From assembly GCF_004345725.1 (NCBI RefSeq), contig NZ_SLXG01000007.1:62001-126000 (forward strand): a DNA stretch of 64,000 nucleotides, read 5' to 3'. The notes below the pieces were generated by a model. It saw only the letters and a list, made by a program, of their open reading frames with translations, did no database searches and was not told the DNA's origin. This stretch comes from Crenobacter luteus (GTDB lineage: Bacteria; Pseudomonadota; Gammaproteobacteria; Burkholderiales; Chromobacteriaceae). Positions 1 through 9,842 of this stretch are shown here, in pieces (the first letter of the stretch is position 1; every line of letters begins with the position of its first letter). The position numbers and the translations under genes are program-made.

Positions 1-681
1 GCCGGCGGCATCATCATCCCGCCGTCGACGTACTGGCCGGAGATCCAGCGCATCTGCGACCAGTACGGCATCCTGCTGGTCGCCGACGAGGTGATCTGCG
101 GCTTCGGCCGCACCGGCTCGTGGTTCGGCAGCCAGCACTTCGGCATCCGCCCGCAGCTGATGACGATCGCCAAGGGCCTGTCGTCGGGCTACATGCCGAT
201 CGGCGGCGTGCTGGTGCACGACCAGGTCGCCAAGGTGATCGCCGAGTCGGGCGACTTCAACCACGGCTTCACGTATTCGGGCCACCCGGTCGCCTGCGCG
301 GTCGCCGCCGAGAACATCCGCATCCTCAAGCGCGAGCGCATCATCGAGACGATGCGCGACGAGGTGATGCCGTACGCGCATCAGCTGTGGCACGAGGCCT
401 TCGACGACCACCCGCTGGTCGACGACGTGCGCGCGCTCGGCTTCTTCTTCGCGGTGACGCTGGTCGACGACAAGGCCAGCCGCAAGCGCTTCGCCAATGG
501 CGGCGAGCTGGCGCTGCGCTGCCGCGACATCTGCTTCGCCAACAACCTGGTGATGCGCGCGACCGGCGACAGCATGATCTCGGCGCCGCCCTTGACGATG
601 ACGCGCGCCGAGGCCGAGGAGTTCGTCGGCCTCGCCAAGAAGTGCATCGACCAGTTCGCGCGCGAGCTCGGCCGACTGTAA
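1..681 (+). CDS. spuC: Putrescine aminotransferase (SpuC-like), 3' part only
   Basis: This is the C-terminal 226 residues of a class III PLP-dependent aminotransferase. The reading frame is open from base 1, so the gene begins outside the window. The visible part contains the PLP-phosphate aspartate context (LLVADEV near base 80) and the PLP-lysine motif TIAKGLSSGY near base 165. The GFTYSGHPVACAVA stretch is typical of the putrescine/beta-alanine-pyruvate branch, and SpuC transaminates putrescine with pyruvate to give 4-aminobutanal. It lies 90 bases upstream of a polyamine ABC transporter on the same strand, which supports polyamine breakdown. The precise substrate is inferred from context; related omega-amino acid aminotransferases look similar. 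Confidence 0.8.
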   Translation, partial: AGGIIIPPSTYWPEIQRICDQYGILLVADEVICGFGRTGSWFGSQHFGIRPQLMTIAKGLSSGYMPIGGVLVHDQVAKVIAESGDFNHGFTYSGHPVACAVAAENIRILKRERIIETMRDEVMPYAHQLWHEAFDDHPLVDDVRALGFFFAVTLVDDKASRKRFANGGELALRCRDICFANNLVMRATGDSMISAPPLTMTRAEAEEFVGLAKKCIDQFARELGRL

Positions 682-771
682 GCGTCCCCCTCGGACGGGC
701 CGCCGCCATGCCACCGACTACAGGCGGCCCGCTCCTTCGCTTCGCCCATCGAGCCTATAGAGGAGAAACCC

Positions 772-1872
772 ATGCGCCAGCGCATGTTCACCGTCATCGC
801 CGCTTCCGTCCTCGCCGCGTCGGCCGGCCCGGCGCTCGCCGCCGGCAAGGTGCTCAACGTCTACAACTGGTCGGACTACATCGCGCCGGAAACGGTGAAG
901 AACTTCGAGAAGGAAACCGGCATCAAGGTCCGCTACGACGTCTACGACTCGAACGAGGTGCTGCAGGCCAAGATCCTGACCGGCCGCTCGGGCTACGACA
1001 TCGTGGTGCCGACCAACGCCTTCCTCGCCAAGCAGATCAAGGCCGGGATCTACCAGCCGATCGACAAGAGCAAGATCGCCAACTACAAGCACCTCGACGC
1101 GGCGGTGATGGCGCAGGCGGCCAAGTTCGACCCGGGCAACGCCTACTCGGTGCCGTACTTCTACGGCATCAACACGCTGGCGATCAACGTCGGCAAGGTC
1201 AAGGCGGCGCTGGGCAGCCTGCCGATGCCGGCCAACGAGTGGGACCTGCTGTTCAAGCCCGAGTACGCGGCGAGGCTCAAGTCCTGCGGCGTGTCGGTGC
1301 TCGACAGCCCGGCCGAGGCCTTGCCGATGGCCGCGCACTACCTGGGCCGCAACCCCAACAGCAACGCCGACGCCGACTGGCGCGCCGCCGCCGAGCTGTT
1401 CAAGCAGGTGCGCCCTTACATCACGCGCTTCTCGTCGTCCGGCTACATCAACGAATTCGCCAACGGTTCGCTGTGCGTCGTGCTCGGTTACGGCGGCGAC
1501 CTGAACATCGCCCGTCGCCGCGCCGAGGAAGCCAGGAACGGCCAGCAACTGAAGGTGCTGGCGCCCAAGGCCGGCGTGATGCTGTGGATGGACAGCATGG
1601 CGATCCCGAAGGACGCCCAGAACGTCGACAACGCCTACGCCTTCATCGACTACGTGATGCGCCCCGAGGTCGCGGCGGCGAACGCGCGCGCGGTCAGCTA
1701 CGCGACGCCTAACCGCGCCGCACGGGCCCGGCTCGACGCCAAGCTGCTGGCCGACGCGTCGATCTACCCGACGGCCGAGATCCAGCAAAAGAGCTTCGTG
1801 CAGCTGCCGCTGGACGCCAAGACCCAGCGCCTGCAGACGCGTCTGTGGACCGAAGTGAAAACCCGCAAGTGA
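772..1872 (+). CDS. potF: Polyamine ABC transporter periplasmic binding protein
   Basis: The 366-residue protein has a Sec signal peptide (cleavage about residue 23, after PALA) and then the PotD/PotF-family opening LNVYNWSDYI. Later family marks are CGVSVLDSP and GYGGDLNIA. It captures putrescine or a related polyamine in the periplasm and passes it to the PotGHI membrane complex encoded directly downstream. AGGAG at 761-765 fixes the ATG at 772. Substrate preference (putrescine, spermidine or cadaverine) cannot be read from sequence alone. The aminotransferase upstream and oxidase downstream favour putrescine. Confidence 0.92.
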   Translation: MRQRMFTVIAASVLAASAGPALAAGKVLNVYNWSDYIAPETVKNFEKETGIKVRYDVYDSNEVLQAKILTGRSGYDIVVPTNAFLAKQIKAGIYQPIDKSKIANYKHLDAAVMAQAAKFDPGNAYSVPYFYGINTLAINVGKVKAALGSLPMPANEWDLLFKPEYAARLKSCGVSVLDSPAEALPMAAHYLGRNPNSNADADWRAAAELFKQVRPYITRFSSSGYINEFANGSLCVVLGYGGDLNIARRRAEEARNGQQLKVLAPKAGVMLWMDSMAIPKDAQNVDNAYAFIDYVMRPEVAAANARAVSYATPNRAARARLDAKLLADASIYPTAEIQQKSFVQLPLDAKTQRLQTRLWTEVKTRK

Positions 1873-1925
1873 GCTGAAGACGCGGCCGCCCGCGCGACGG
1901 GCGGCCAACTCGGAGGGAAAGAATC

Positions 1926-3065
1926 GTGAACATGCTTGAATCGTCCGTGAACCAGGCCGCCGGGGCGGCCGCAGGCGCCAAGCCCTACCTGCAGATCGTC
2001 GACGTCGTGAAGAAGTTCGGCGACAACACCGTGGTCGACCACATCAATCTGAACATCGCCAGGAACGAGATCTTCGCGCTGCTGGGCAGCTCGGGCTGCG
2101 GCAAGTCGACCTTGCTGCGCATGCTCGCCGGCATGGAGACGCCGAGCTCGGGCCGCATCATCCTCGACGGCGAGGACATCACCCACCTCGCGCCCTACGA
2201 GCGCCCGATCAACATGATGTTCCAGAGCTACGCGCTGTTCCCGCACATGAGCGTCGCGCAGAACATCGCCTTCGGCCTCAAGCAGGACGGCCTGCCGCGC
2301 GGCGAGATCGCCGAGCGCGTCGAGCGCATGCTCGAGCTGGTGCAGATGAAGAAGTACGCGAGCCGCAAGCCCTTCCAGCTCTCCGGCGGCCAGCAGCAGC
2401 GCGTCGCGCTCGCGCGCTCGCTCGCCAAGCGCCCCAAGCTCTTGCTGCTCGACGAGCCCTTGGGCGCCCTGGACAAGAAGTTGCGCCAGCAGACGCAGCT
2501 GGAGCTGGTGAACATGATCGAGCAGGTCGGCGTGACCTGCATCATGGTCACCCACGACCAGGAGGAGGCGATGACCATGGCCGGCCGCATCGGCATCATG
2601 TCCGACGGCCAGCTCTTGCAGGTCGCCAGCCCCGGCGAGATCTACGAGCGGCCGAACTGCCGCTTCACCGCCGAGTTCATCGGCGAGACCAATCTGTTCG
2701 GCGGCCACGTCGTCGAGGACGAGCCCGACTACGTGCGCATCCAGTCGGCCGAGCTGCCGCGCCCGGTGCACATCGGCCACGGCATCACCGGCACGCTCGG
2801 CATGCCGGTGTGGCTGTCGCTGCGTCCCGAGCGCGTCGGCGTGTCGCGCCAGCAGCCGGTCGGCGACGGCAACTGGGCGGCCGGCACGGTGCACGACATC
2901 GCCTACCTCGGCGGCTTCTCGATCTTCCACGTGCGCCTGCCCACCGGCAAGGTGGTCAAGGCCAGCGTGCCGGCGACGCGCTGGCGCGAAGAGGCGGCTC
3001 CGACCTGGGACGAGCCGGTGTTCGTCAGCTGGGCTGACAACGACGCTGTGGTGCTGACGCAATGA
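1926..3065 (+). CDS. potG: Polyamine ABC transporter ATP-binding subunit
   Basis: This 379-residue ABC ATPase shows Walker [10 protein letters not shown] (54-62), signature LSGGQQQ (152-158) and Walker B LLLLDEP (172-178), followed by a C-terminal TOBE-like regulatory region. It energises polyamine import through the PotH/PotI permeases. I chose the GTG at 1926 because GGAGGG at 1912-1917 lies eight bases before it; the in-frame ATG at 1932 would be spaced too far. The stop overlaps the potH start by four bases (ATGA), so the two are translationally coupled. Confidence 0.93.
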   Translation: MNMLESSVNQAAGAAAGAKPYLQIVDVVKKFGDNTVVDHINLNIARNEIFALLGSSGCGKSTLLRMLAGMETPSSGRIILDGEDITHLAPYERPINMMFQSYALFPHMSVAQNIAFGLKQDGLPRGEIAERVERMLELVQMKKYASRKPFQLSGGQQQRVALARSLAKRPKLLLLDEPLGALDKKLRQQTQLELVNMIEQVGVTCIMVTHDQEEAMTMAGRIGIMSDGQLLQVASPGEIYERPNCRFTAEFIGETNLFGGHVVEDEPDYVRIQSAELPRPVHIGHGITGTLGMPVWLSLRPERVGVSRQQPVGDGNWAAGTVHDIAYLGGFSIFHVRLPTGKVVKASVPATRWREEAAPTWDEPVFVSWADNDAVVLTQ

Positions 3066-4033
3066 TGAGCCGACTTCTCTCGCTGCGGGATTCCCGCGAT
3101 CCGGCCGGGCGCGCCGCGCGCCGGGCCGCCTGGTGGCAGCGGCTGGCGCCGCGCGGTCGGACGCTGGTGACGGCGATCCCCTACGGCTGGCTGCTGCTGT
3201 TCTTCCTGGTGCCCTTCCTGTTCGTGCTGCAGATCAGCTTCTCCGAGGTCGAGATCGCCAGCCCGCCGTACCGCGCGCTGGTCGAACGGAGCGAGGACGT
3301 GCTGAACATCGCGCTGAACCTCGGCAACTACACGTACATCTTCGGCGACCCGCTGTACTTCGACGCCTACCTCGGTTCGCTGGAGACGGCGGCGGTGACG
3401 ACGGCGATCTGCCTACTGATCGGCTACCCGATCGCCTACACCATCGCGCGCGCGCCGGAGGCCAGGCGCAACACGCTGTTGATGCTGGTGATGCTGCCGT
3501 TCTGGACCTCCTTCCTCGTGCGCGTCTACGCGTGGATGGGCATCCTCGACAGCAACGGCCTCGTCAACCAGGCGCTCCTGGCGCTCGGGCTGGTCGACGC
3601 GCCGCTGCAGCTGATGCACACCCAGCTGTCGGTGCAGATCGTGATGGTGTACGCCTACCTGCCGTTCATGATCCTGCCGCTGTTCTCCAACCTGGTGAAG
3701 CTCGACGGGCGCTTGCTGGAGGCCGCCGCCGACCTCGGCTGCCGGCCGTGGAAGACCTTCCTGACCGTCACGCTGCCCCTGTCGAAGAACGGCGTCGTCG
3801 CCGGCTCCATGCTGGTGTTCATCCCGGCGGTCGGCGAGTTCGTGATCCCGGAACTGGTCGGCACGCCCGAGTCGCTGATGATAGGCAAGGTGTTGTGGAT
3901 GGAATTCTTCGACAACAACAACTGGCCGATGGCGGCGTCGGTGACCATCGTGATGCTCGCGCTGTTGATCCTGCCCATCGTCTATCTGCACAAGCGCGAA
4001 GAGAAGGCACTGGCCCGCGCGGCCCGGCGCTAG
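3062..4033 (+). CDS. potH: Polyamine ABC transporter permease
   Basis: The 323-residue inner-membrane permease has about six hydrophobic segments. It carries the cytoplasmic EAA loop (EAAADLGCRPWKTF) that docks on the PotG ATPase, and its N-terminus is a basic, arginine-rich cytoplasmic tail. It starts inside the potG stop codon. An alternative ATG one codon later (3065) is equally possible. It pairs with PotI to form the translocation channel. Confidence 0.93.
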   Translation: MMSRLLSLRDSRDPAGRAARRAAWWQRLAPRGRTLVTAIPYGWLLLFFLVPFLFVLQISFSEVEIASPPYRALVERSEDVLNIALNLGNYTYIFGDPLYFDAYLGSLETAAVTTAICLLIGYPIAYTIARAPEARRNTLLMLVMLPFWTSFLVRVYAWMGILDSNGLVNQALLALGLVDAPLQLMHTQLSVQIVMVYAYLPFMILPLFSNLVKLDGRLLEAAADLGCRPWKTFLTVTLPLSKNGVVAGSMLVFIPAVGEFVIPELVGTPESLMIGKVLWMEFFDNNNWPMAASVTIVMLALLILPIVYLHKREEKALARAARR

Positions 4034-4042
4034 GAGACAAGC

Positions 4043-4879
4043 ATGAACAACGCCAACAATCTCAGCGTGTTCGGCAAGCTGTCGCTGGGCGCCGGCTTCG
4101 CCTTCCTCTACCTGCCCATCGTGGTGCTCGTCGTCTACTCGTTCAACGCGTCCAAGCTGGTGACGGTGTGGGCCGGCTTCTCGACGCACTGGTACGGCGA
4201 GCTGTTCCGCGACGAGGCGGTGCTCTCCTCGCTGTGGCTGAGCCTGAAGATCGCCTTTCTGGCCAGCACGATGAGCGTGGTGCTCGGCACCATCGCCGGC
4301 CTGGTGCTGGCGCGCTTCGGCCCGTTCCGCGGCAAGAGCCTGTTCGCCGGCATGATCACCGCGCCGATGGTGATGCCCGAGGTGATCACCGGCCTGTCGA
4401 TGCTGCTGTTGTTCGTGCAGATGCAGCAGTGGTTCGGCCACCCGGCCGAGCGCGGCGTGCTGACGATCTGGGTCGGCCACGTGACGCTGTGCATGGCCTA
4501 CGTGACGGTGGTGATCCGTGCGCGGCTGGTCGAGATGGACCGCTCGGTCGAGGAGGCGGCGATGGACCTCGGCGCGCGGCCCTTGAAGATCTTCTTCCTG
4601 ATCACGCTGCCGATCATCGCGCCGGCGATCGCGTCGGGCTTTTTGCTGGCCTTCACGCTGTCGCTCGACGATCTGGTGATCACCGCCTTCCTGTCGGGCC
4701 CCGGCTCGACCACGCTGCCGCAGCTGATCTTCTCGCGCGTGCGTCTGGGCCTGAACCCGGAGATCAACGCGCTGGCGACGATCACCGTGCTGGCGGTCGC
4801 GGTGCTGGTGGTCTCGGCCAACCGCATCATGGTCCGCGCCGAGCGCCGCCGCGCGCGGCTGGCGGCGGCCGCGGCTTGA
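4043..4879 (+). CDS. potI: Polyamine ABC transporter permease
   Basis: This second permease subunit has 278 residues, six predicted membrane segments and an EAA loop (EEAAMDLGARPLKIF). It begins nine bases after potH with TAGGAG as ribosome binding site. It heterodimerises with PotH. It is the last gene of the potFGHI block, since an intrinsic terminator follows ten bases after the stop. Confidence 0.93.
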   Translation: MNNANNLSVFGKLSLGAGFAFLYLPIVVLVVYSFNASKLVTVWAGFSTHWYGELFRDEAVLSSLWLSLKIAFLASTMSVVLGTIAGLVLARFGPFRGKSLFAGMITAPMVMPEVITGLSMLLLFVQMQQWFGHPAERGVLTIWVGHVTLCMAYVTVVIRARLVEMDRSVEEAAMDLGARPLKIFFLITLPIIAPAIASGFLLAFTLSLDDLVITAFLSGPGSTTLPQLIFSRVRLGLNPEINALATITVLAVAVLVVSANRIMVRAERRRARLAAAAA

Positions 4880-4888
4880 GGGCAGGGC

Positions 4889-4921
4889 GCCCGCGCCGCC
4901 CTGGCCGGCGCGGGCTTTTTT
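4889..4921 (+). terminator. Intrinsic terminator after potI
   Basis: A nine-base GC-rich stem (GCCCGCGCC at 4889-4897 with GGCGCGGGC at 4907-4915) has a nine-base loop and is followed by six T residues. It separates the transporter genes from the downstream oxidase-gabT-gabD genes. Confidence 0.85.
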
Positions 4922-4942
4922 CGCAACGCTTCAGGAGGGTTT

Positions 4943-6241
4943 ATGTTCGGGTCCTTGCAGTTTGCCGGTCGGGAGCATGTCGAGTCGTGGTACGCCGCCA
5001 GCGCCGGGTCGTTCACGCCGCGACCGCGGCTGGGCGAGTCGCTGACGGCCGACGTGTGCGTCGTCGGCGCCGGCTATACCGGGCTGTCGGCGGCGCTGGA
5101 GCTGGCCGAGCGCGGCTACCGCGTCGTCGTGCTCGAGGGCGCGCGCGTCGGCTGGGGCGCGTCCGGGCGCAACGGCGGCCAGGTCTTGTCCGACCTCGCC
5201 TGCGGCATGAATCTCGTGCGCGACGAGCTCGGCCAGGACGCCGCGCGCGAGATCTGGAACATGACGCGCGAGGCGGTCGAGCTGGTCGGCCAACGTTGCG
5301 CAAAGTACGACATCGACGCCGAGCTGGTGTGGGGCTATTTCCACGCCGCGCTCAAGGAGCGCCAGCTGCGCGAGCAGGCCGCCTGGCAGGAGGACGCCGC
5401 GCGCCACTACGGCTACGACCGCTTCGAGCTGGTCGGCCGCGACCGCCTGCCCGAGATGGTGGCGTCCGAGCGCTACGTCGGCGGCCTGTTCGAGCCCGAC
5501 GCGGGGCACCTGCACCCGCTGAAGTACGCGCAGGGGCTGGCGCGCGCCGCCGAGGCGGCCGGCGTGCGCATCTTCGAGCACAGCGCGGTCAGCGGGATCG
5601 TGCCGGGCGCGACGGTGCGCGTCGCGGTCGGCAAGCTCGAGGTGCGCGCCGAGTCGGTGGTGCTGGCCGGCAACACCTATCTGGGCCAGCTGGTGCCCGA
5701 GCTCGACAAGAAGATCATGCCGGTCGGCACCTACCTCATCGCGACCGAGCCCCTGGGCGAGGCGAGGGCGCGCGCGCTGATCCCGAAGAACCTCGCGGTG
5801 TGCGACGCCAACTTCGTGCTCGACTACTTCCGCTTCTCGCGCGACACGCGGCTGTTGTTCGGCGGCCGCGTCAGCTACACCGGCATGACGCCGGTCGGCC
5901 TCAGGGACGCGATGCGGCGCAGCATGCTGAAGGTCTTCCCGGGTCTTGCCGACGCGAAGGTCGAGTACGACTGGGGCGGCTTCGTCGACATCACGATGAA
6001 CCGCGCGCCGCACTTCGGCCGCGTGCAGCCGAACGTCTTCTTCGCGCAGGGCTTCTCCGGCCACGGCGTCGCGCTGACCGGGCTCGCGGGCCGGCTGATG
6101 GCCGAGGCGATAGACGGCGAGCCCGAGCGCTTCGATCTGTTCGCGCGGCTGTCGCACCGCAGCTTTCCCGGCGGCGCGCTGCTGCGGACGCCGGCGCTGT
6201 TGATGGCGACCAGCTACTACCGGCTGCGCGACTACCTTTAG
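4943..6241 (+). CDS. puuB: FAD-dependent gamma-glutamylputrescine oxidase-like enzyme
   Basis: The 432-residue protein is of the DAO/GlyOx FAD oxidoreductase family, with an N-terminal dinucleotide fold VVGAGYTGLSAAL at about 40-52 and the GRNGGQV motif shortly after. PuuB oxidises gamma-glutamyl-putrescine to the aldehyde, releasing ammonia and hydrogen peroxide. The setting between polyamine uptake and gabT/gabD fits such a step. AGGAGG just before the ATG supports the start. No puuA (ligase), puuC or puuD is visible here, so the substrate could instead be free putrescine or another amine. Confidence 0.75.
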   Translation: MFGSLQFAGREHVESWYAASAGSFTPRPRLGESLTADVCVVGAGYTGLSAALELAERGYRVVVLEGARVGWGASGRNGGQVLSDLACGMNLVRDELGQDAAREIWNMTREAVELVGQRCAKYDIDAELVWGYFHAALKERQLREQAAWQEDAARHYGYDRFELVGRDRLPEMVASERYVGGLFEPDAGHLHPLKYAQGLARAAEAAGVRIFEHSAVSGIVPGATVRVAVGKLEVRAESVVLAGNTYLGQLVPELDKKIMPVGTYLIATEPLGEARARALIPKNLAVCDANFVLDYFRFSRDTRLLFGGRVSYTGMTPVGLRDAMRRSMLKVFPGLADAKVEYDWGGFVDITMNRAPHFGRVQPNVFFAQGFSGHGVALTGLAGRLMAEAIDGEPERFDLFARLSHRSFPGGALLRTPALLMATSYYRLRDYL

Positions 6242-6267
6242 AGCAGGTTCTTGGCCCATCGACCGGC

Positions 6268-6287
6268 CTCGGCCAACGTTGGCCGAG
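6268..6287. repeat. Perfect 20-base palindrome of two DUS-like motifs
   Basis: CTCGGCCAACGTTGGCCGAG is a fully self-complementary pair of the dispersed motif GTTGGCCGAG, set head-to-head between the oxidase gene and gabT. It is followed by no T-run, so it does not look like a complete intrinsic terminator. It sits 31 bases before the gabT start and could form a hairpin in the shared transcript or act purely at the DNA level. Confidence 0.85.
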
Positions 6288-6318
6288 CCGTCCCGAGTGG
6301 GACGCGAAGGAGGACAGC

Positions 6319-7584
6319 ATGAGCATCCAGCAGCAATGGAACGAACGCCGCCGGCACGCGACGCCGCGCGGCGTCGGCCTCACGACGCAGATCTTCGCCG
6401 CGCGCGCGCAGAACGCCGAGGTCTGGGACCTCGACGGCCGGCGCTACATCGACTTCGCCGCCGGCATCGCGGTGCTGAACACCGGCCACCTGCACCCGAA
6501 GGTGAAGGCGGCGGTCGCCGCGCAGTTGAACGCGTTCTCGCACACCTGCTACCAGGTGATGCCGTATACCGGCTACGTCGAGCTGGCCGAGAAACTGAAC
6601 CAGCGCGTGCCGATCGCCGGCGTCAACAAGACGATGTTCGTCACCACCGGCGCCGAGGCGGTCGAGAACGCGGTCAAGATCGCGCGCGCCGCTACCGGTC
6701 GCTCGGCGGTGATCGCCTTTACCGGCGGCTTCCACGGCCGCACGATGATGGGCATGGCGCTGACCGGCAAGGTCGCGCCGTACAAGCTCGGCTTCGGGCC
6801 GTTTCCCGGCGAGATCTTCCACGCGCCGTACCCTAACGCGCTGTACGGCGTCGGCGTCGACGACGCGCTCGCCGGCGTCGAGCGGCTGTTCAAGGCCGAC
6901 GTCGACCCGGCGCGCGTCGCCGCCTTCGTCATCGAGCCGGTGCAGGGCGAGGGCGGCTTCACCGTCTGCCCGCCGGAATTCATGCAGCGGCTGCGCGAAC
7001 TGGCCGACTACTACGGCATCCTCTTGGTCGCCGACGAGATCCAGACCGGCTTCGCGCGCACCGGCCGCCTGTTCGCGATGGAACACTACGGCGTCGAAGC
7101 CGATCTGATCACCATGGCCAAGTCGCTGGCCGGGGGCTTCCCGCTCGCCGGCGTCACCGGCCGCGCCGAGCTGATGGACGCCGCGGCCCCGGGCGGGCTC
7201 GGCGGCACCTACGGCGGCAGCCCGATCGGCGTCGCCGCCGCGCTGGCGGTGCTCGACGTGATCGACGACGAGCGGCTGTGCGAGCGCGCCGACCTCATCG
7301 GTGCCAAAATCCGCGCGACGCTCGAGGCGGCGCGCGCCGACGTGCCGGCGATCGCCGAGGTGCGCGGCCTGGGCGCGATGGTCGCGGTCGAGTTCTTCGG
7401 CCCGGACGGCCAGCCGTCGGCCGAGATCGCCAACGCGGTCAAGGCGCGCGCGCTCGACGCCGGGCTGATCCTCCTGACCTGCGGCAGCTACGGCAGCGTG
7501 ATCCGCTTCCTGTGCCCGCTGACCATCGAGGACGCGGTGCTCGACGAGGCGCTCGCGATCCTGAACGTCGCGCTGCGCGGCTGA
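6319..7584 (+). CDS. gabT: 4-aminobutyrate--2-oxoglutarate aminotransferase
   Basis: This class III PLP aminotransferase has 421 residues, close to the usual GabT length. The phosphate-site TGAEAVENA is at 110-118, the aspartate is in VADEIQTGF (D239) and the PLP lysine is in [10 protein letters not shown] (K268). It converts GABA plus 2-oxoglutarate to succinate semialdehyde and glutamate. GAAGGAGG at 6307-6313 sets the ATG. It is followed by gabD after 44 bases, giving the complete GABA-to-succinate route that ends putrescine breakdown. Confidence 0.92.
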   Translation: MSIQQQWNERRRHATPRGVGLTTQIFAARAQNAEVWDLDGRRYIDFAAGIAVLNTGHLHPKVKAAVAAQLNAFSHTCYQVMPYTGYVELAEKLNQRVPIAGVNKTMFVTTGAEAVENAVKIARAATGRSAVIAFTGGFHGRTMMGMALTGKVAPYKLGFGPFPGEIFHAPYPNALYGVGVDDALAGVERLFKADVDPARVAAFVIEPVQGEGGFTVCPPEFMQRLRELADYYGILLVADEIQTGFARTGRLFAMEHYGVEADLITMAKSLAGGFPLAGVTGRAELMDAAAPGGLGGTYGGSPIGVAAALAVLDVIDDERLCERADLIGAKIRATLEAARADVPAIAEVRGLGAMVAVEFFGPDGQPSAEIANAVKARALDAGLILLTCGSYGSVIRFLCPLTIEDAVLDEALAILNVALRG

Positions 7585-7628
7585 AACGAACGAAATCGGC
7601 CGGCGACCCCGGCCGGCAAGGAGACACC

Positions 7629-9092
7629 ATGTTGCAACTGAAACGTCCCGACCTGCTGCGCAATCAGGCCTTCGTCGCCGGCCGCTGGGTCGGCGCCCCC
7701 AGTAAGGAGGCGACCATCGTCGTCAGCAACCCGGCCACCGGCGACACGTTGGCCGAGGTGCCGCGCCTCGGCGCCGTGGAAACCCGCGCGGCGATCGCCG
7801 CCGCCAAGGCCGCGATGGCCGAATGGAAGACGCGCCCGGCCAAGGCGCGCGCCGCGGTGCTGCGCCGCTGGTACGAGCTCTTGATGGCGAACCAGGAGGA
7901 CCTGGCGCAGATCCTGACCGCCGAGCAGGGCAAGCCGTTGGCCGAGGCGCGCGCCGAGATCGCCTACGGCGCCGCCTACGTCGAATGGTTCGCCGAGGAG
8001 GCGAAACGCGTCTACGGCGACACCATCCCGGCGCCGACGCCGGACCGCCGTCTGGTGGTGATCAAGCAGCCGGTCGGCGTCGCCGCCGCGATCACGCCGT
8101 GGAACTTCCCGAACGCGATGATCGCGCGCAAGGCCGCGCCGGCCTTCGCCGCCGGCTGCGCGATGGTGCTCAAGCCGGCGTCGCAGACGCCGCTGTCGGC
8201 GCTGGCGCTGGCGGTGCTGGCCGAGGAGGCCGGCATCCCGGAAGGGCTGTTCAGCGTGCTGACCGGCGGCTCGGCCGAGATCGGCGGCGAGCTGACCGCC
8301 AACCCTCTGGTTGCCAAGCTGTCGTTCACCGGCTCGACCGAGGTCGGCCGGCTGCTGATGGCGCAGTGCGCGCCGACGATCAAGAAGCTGTCGCTGGAGC
8401 TGGGCGGCAACGCGCCCTTCATCGTGTTCGACGACGCCGACCTCGACGCGGCGGTCGACGGCGCGATCGCGTCCAAGTACCGCAACGCCGGCCAGACCTG
8501 CGTGTGCGCGAACCGGCTGTACGTGCAGGCCGGCGTCTACGACGCCTTCGTCGACAAGCTCGCCGCGGCGGTCGCGCGGCTCAAGGTCGGCCGAGGCGTC
8601 GACGACGGGGTGACGCAGGGCCCGCTGATCGACGAGAAGGCGGTGCGCCAGGTCGAGGCGCACATCGCCGACGCGCTGGCCAAGGGCGCGACCTTGGTCG
8701 CCGGCGGCAAGCGCCATCCGCTCGGCGGCACCTTCTTCGAGCCGACCATCCTGTCCGGCGCGACCGCCGACATGCGCGTCGCGCGCGAGGAGACCTTCGG
8801 CCCGCTGGCGCCGGTGTTCCGCTTCGACACCGAGGCCGAGCTGATCGCCGCCGCCAACGACACCGAGTTCGGCCTGGCGAGCTACTTCTACAGCCGCGAC
8901 ATCGGCCGCGTCTGGCGCGTCGCCGAGGCGCTCGAGTACGGCATGGTCGGCGTCAACACCGGGCTGATCTCGAACGAGGCGGCGCCGTTCGGCGGCGTCA
9001 AGCAGTCCGGCCTCGGCCGCGAGGGCTCGAAGTACGGCCTCGACGACTACCTGGAGGTCAAGTACCTGTGCTTCGCGGGGTTGGAGCGCTGA
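7629..9092 (+). CDS. gabD: Succinate-semialdehyde dehydrogenase (NADP+)
   Basis: The 487-residue aldehyde dehydrogenase has the PWNFP motif (157-161), the general-base glutamate in LELGGN (E257) and the catalytic cysteine in GQTCVCANR (C291). It oxidises succinate semialdehyde to succinate. Together with gabT it completes the polyamine/GABA degradation path. Two DUS-like motifs lie in frame as Leu-Ala-Glu (7749 and 7938). A degenerate inverted motif pair follows the stop. Confidence 0.93.
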   Translation: MLQLKRPDLLRNQAFVAGRWVGAPSKEATIVVSNPATGDTLAEVPRLGAVETRAAIAAAKAAMAEWKTRPAKARAAVLRRWYELLMANQEDLAQILTAEQGKPLAEARAEIAYGAAYVEWFAEEAKRVYGDTIPAPTPDRRLVVIKQPVGVAAAITPWNFPNAMIARKAAPAFAAGCAMVLKPASQTPLSALALAVLAEEAGIPEGLFSVLTGGSAEIGGELTANPLVAKLSFTGSTEVGRLLMAQCAPTIKKLSLELGGNAPFIVFDDADLDAAVDGAIASKYRNAGQTCVCANRLYVQAGVYDAFVDKLAAAVARLKVGRGVDDGVTQGPLIDEKAVRQVEAHIADALAKGATLVAGGKRHPLGGTFFEPTILSGATADMRVAREETFGPLAPVFRFDTEAELIAAANDTEFGLASYFYSRDIGRVWRVAEALEYGMVGVNTGLISNEAAPFGGVKQSGLGREGSKYGLDDYLEVKYLCFAGLER

Positions 9093-9113
9093 GCCCGGTC
9101 CAACGCCTCATCC

Positions 9114-9142
9114 GCTCGGCCAGCCCCGGCGGTTGGCCGAGC
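9114..9142 (+). repeat. Imperfect inverted pair of DUS-like motifs after gabD
   Basis: GCTCGGCCAGCC (9114-9125) faces GGTTGGCCGAGC (9131-9142) across five bases, giving a 12-base stem with one G-T wobble. Only the right arm keeps the exact motif. The following CCGGTTTG is a poor T-tract, so termination is possible but weak. It lies 22 bases after the gabD stop. Confidence 0.7.
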
Positions 9143-9267
9143 CCGGTTTGTCGCGCGCCGGCGCCGGAAAAAAGCCGTTCCCGCACGGATCGGCGCGTCT
9201 TCGGCAAGGGGAAGGGCGGGCTATAGTGGGCGGGAGGAATCCGTCTTCATCTCAGGGAGGCCAGACC

Positions 9268-9738
9268 ATGCCGTTCATCCTCAGCTCCGACGCCTTCGCC
9301 GACGGCGGCGCGATCCCGTCGCCTTACACCTGCGAAGGCCGGGACCTGTCGCCGGCGCTGGCCTGGCGCGGCGCGCCGGCCGGCACGCAAAGCTTCGCGC
9401 TGATCGTCGACGACCCGGACGCGCCCGACCCGGCGGCGCCGCAGACGACCTGGGTCCACTGGCTGCTCTACAACCTGCCGGCCGACTGCGCCGGCCTGCC
9501 CGAGGGCGTCGCGACGCTGCCGGCGGGCACGCGCGAGGGCCGCAACGACTGGCAGCGCACCGGCTACGGCGGCCCGTGCCCGCCGGTCGGCACGCACCGC
9601 TACTTCCACAAGCTCTACGCGCTCGACGCCGTGCTGCCCGAGCTCGGCGAGCCCGACAAGGCCACCCTCGAAGCGGCGATGCGCGGCCACGTGCTGGCCG
9701 AGGCGGTGCTCGTCGGCACCTACCGCAAGGCCGGCTGA
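9268..9738 (+). CDS. YbhB/YbcL family (PEBP-like) protein
   Basis: The 156-residue protein belongs to the bacterial Raf-kinase-inhibitor/phosphatidylethanolamine-binding family. The DDPDAPDP and WVHWLLYNLP motifs (ligand pocket) and the GYGGPCPPVGTHRY motif are all present. Its biochemical role in bacteria is not established. AGGGAGG at 9254-9260 fixes the ATG at 9268. There is no signal peptide, so it is cytoplasmic. It appears monocistronic. Confidence 0.88.
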   Translation: MPFILSSDAFADGGAIPSPYTCEGRDLSPALAWRGAPAGTQSFALIVDDPDAPDPAAPQTTWVHWLLYNLPADCAGLPEGVATLPAGTREGRNDWQRTGYGGPCPPVGTHRYFHKLYALDAVLPELGEPDKATLEAAMRGHVLAEAVLVGTYRKAG

Positions 9739-9842
9739 AGCCGCGCCGTTCGCGTCCGCGCCGCCGGGCGGCAGCCTATACTTTCCACGTCCCCGGGCGG
9801 CGGCGTCTGCCCGGTTCGCCCCTCTCTCCAAGGAGTTCGAAC

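Noticed and set aside
3133-7584. Very long arginine/alanine-rich frame running through potH, potI and the oxidase gene into gabT
   Set aside because: Only its last part (from 6319) is a real gene. The rest is an out-of-frame shadow of GC-rich coding sequence with no family motifs.
7749-7946. Motif as a simple by-product of the frequent tripeptide Leu-Ala-Glu
   Set aside because: The rare TTG codon is used nearly every time, other frames and intergenic copies exist, and the preceding G is almost invariant.
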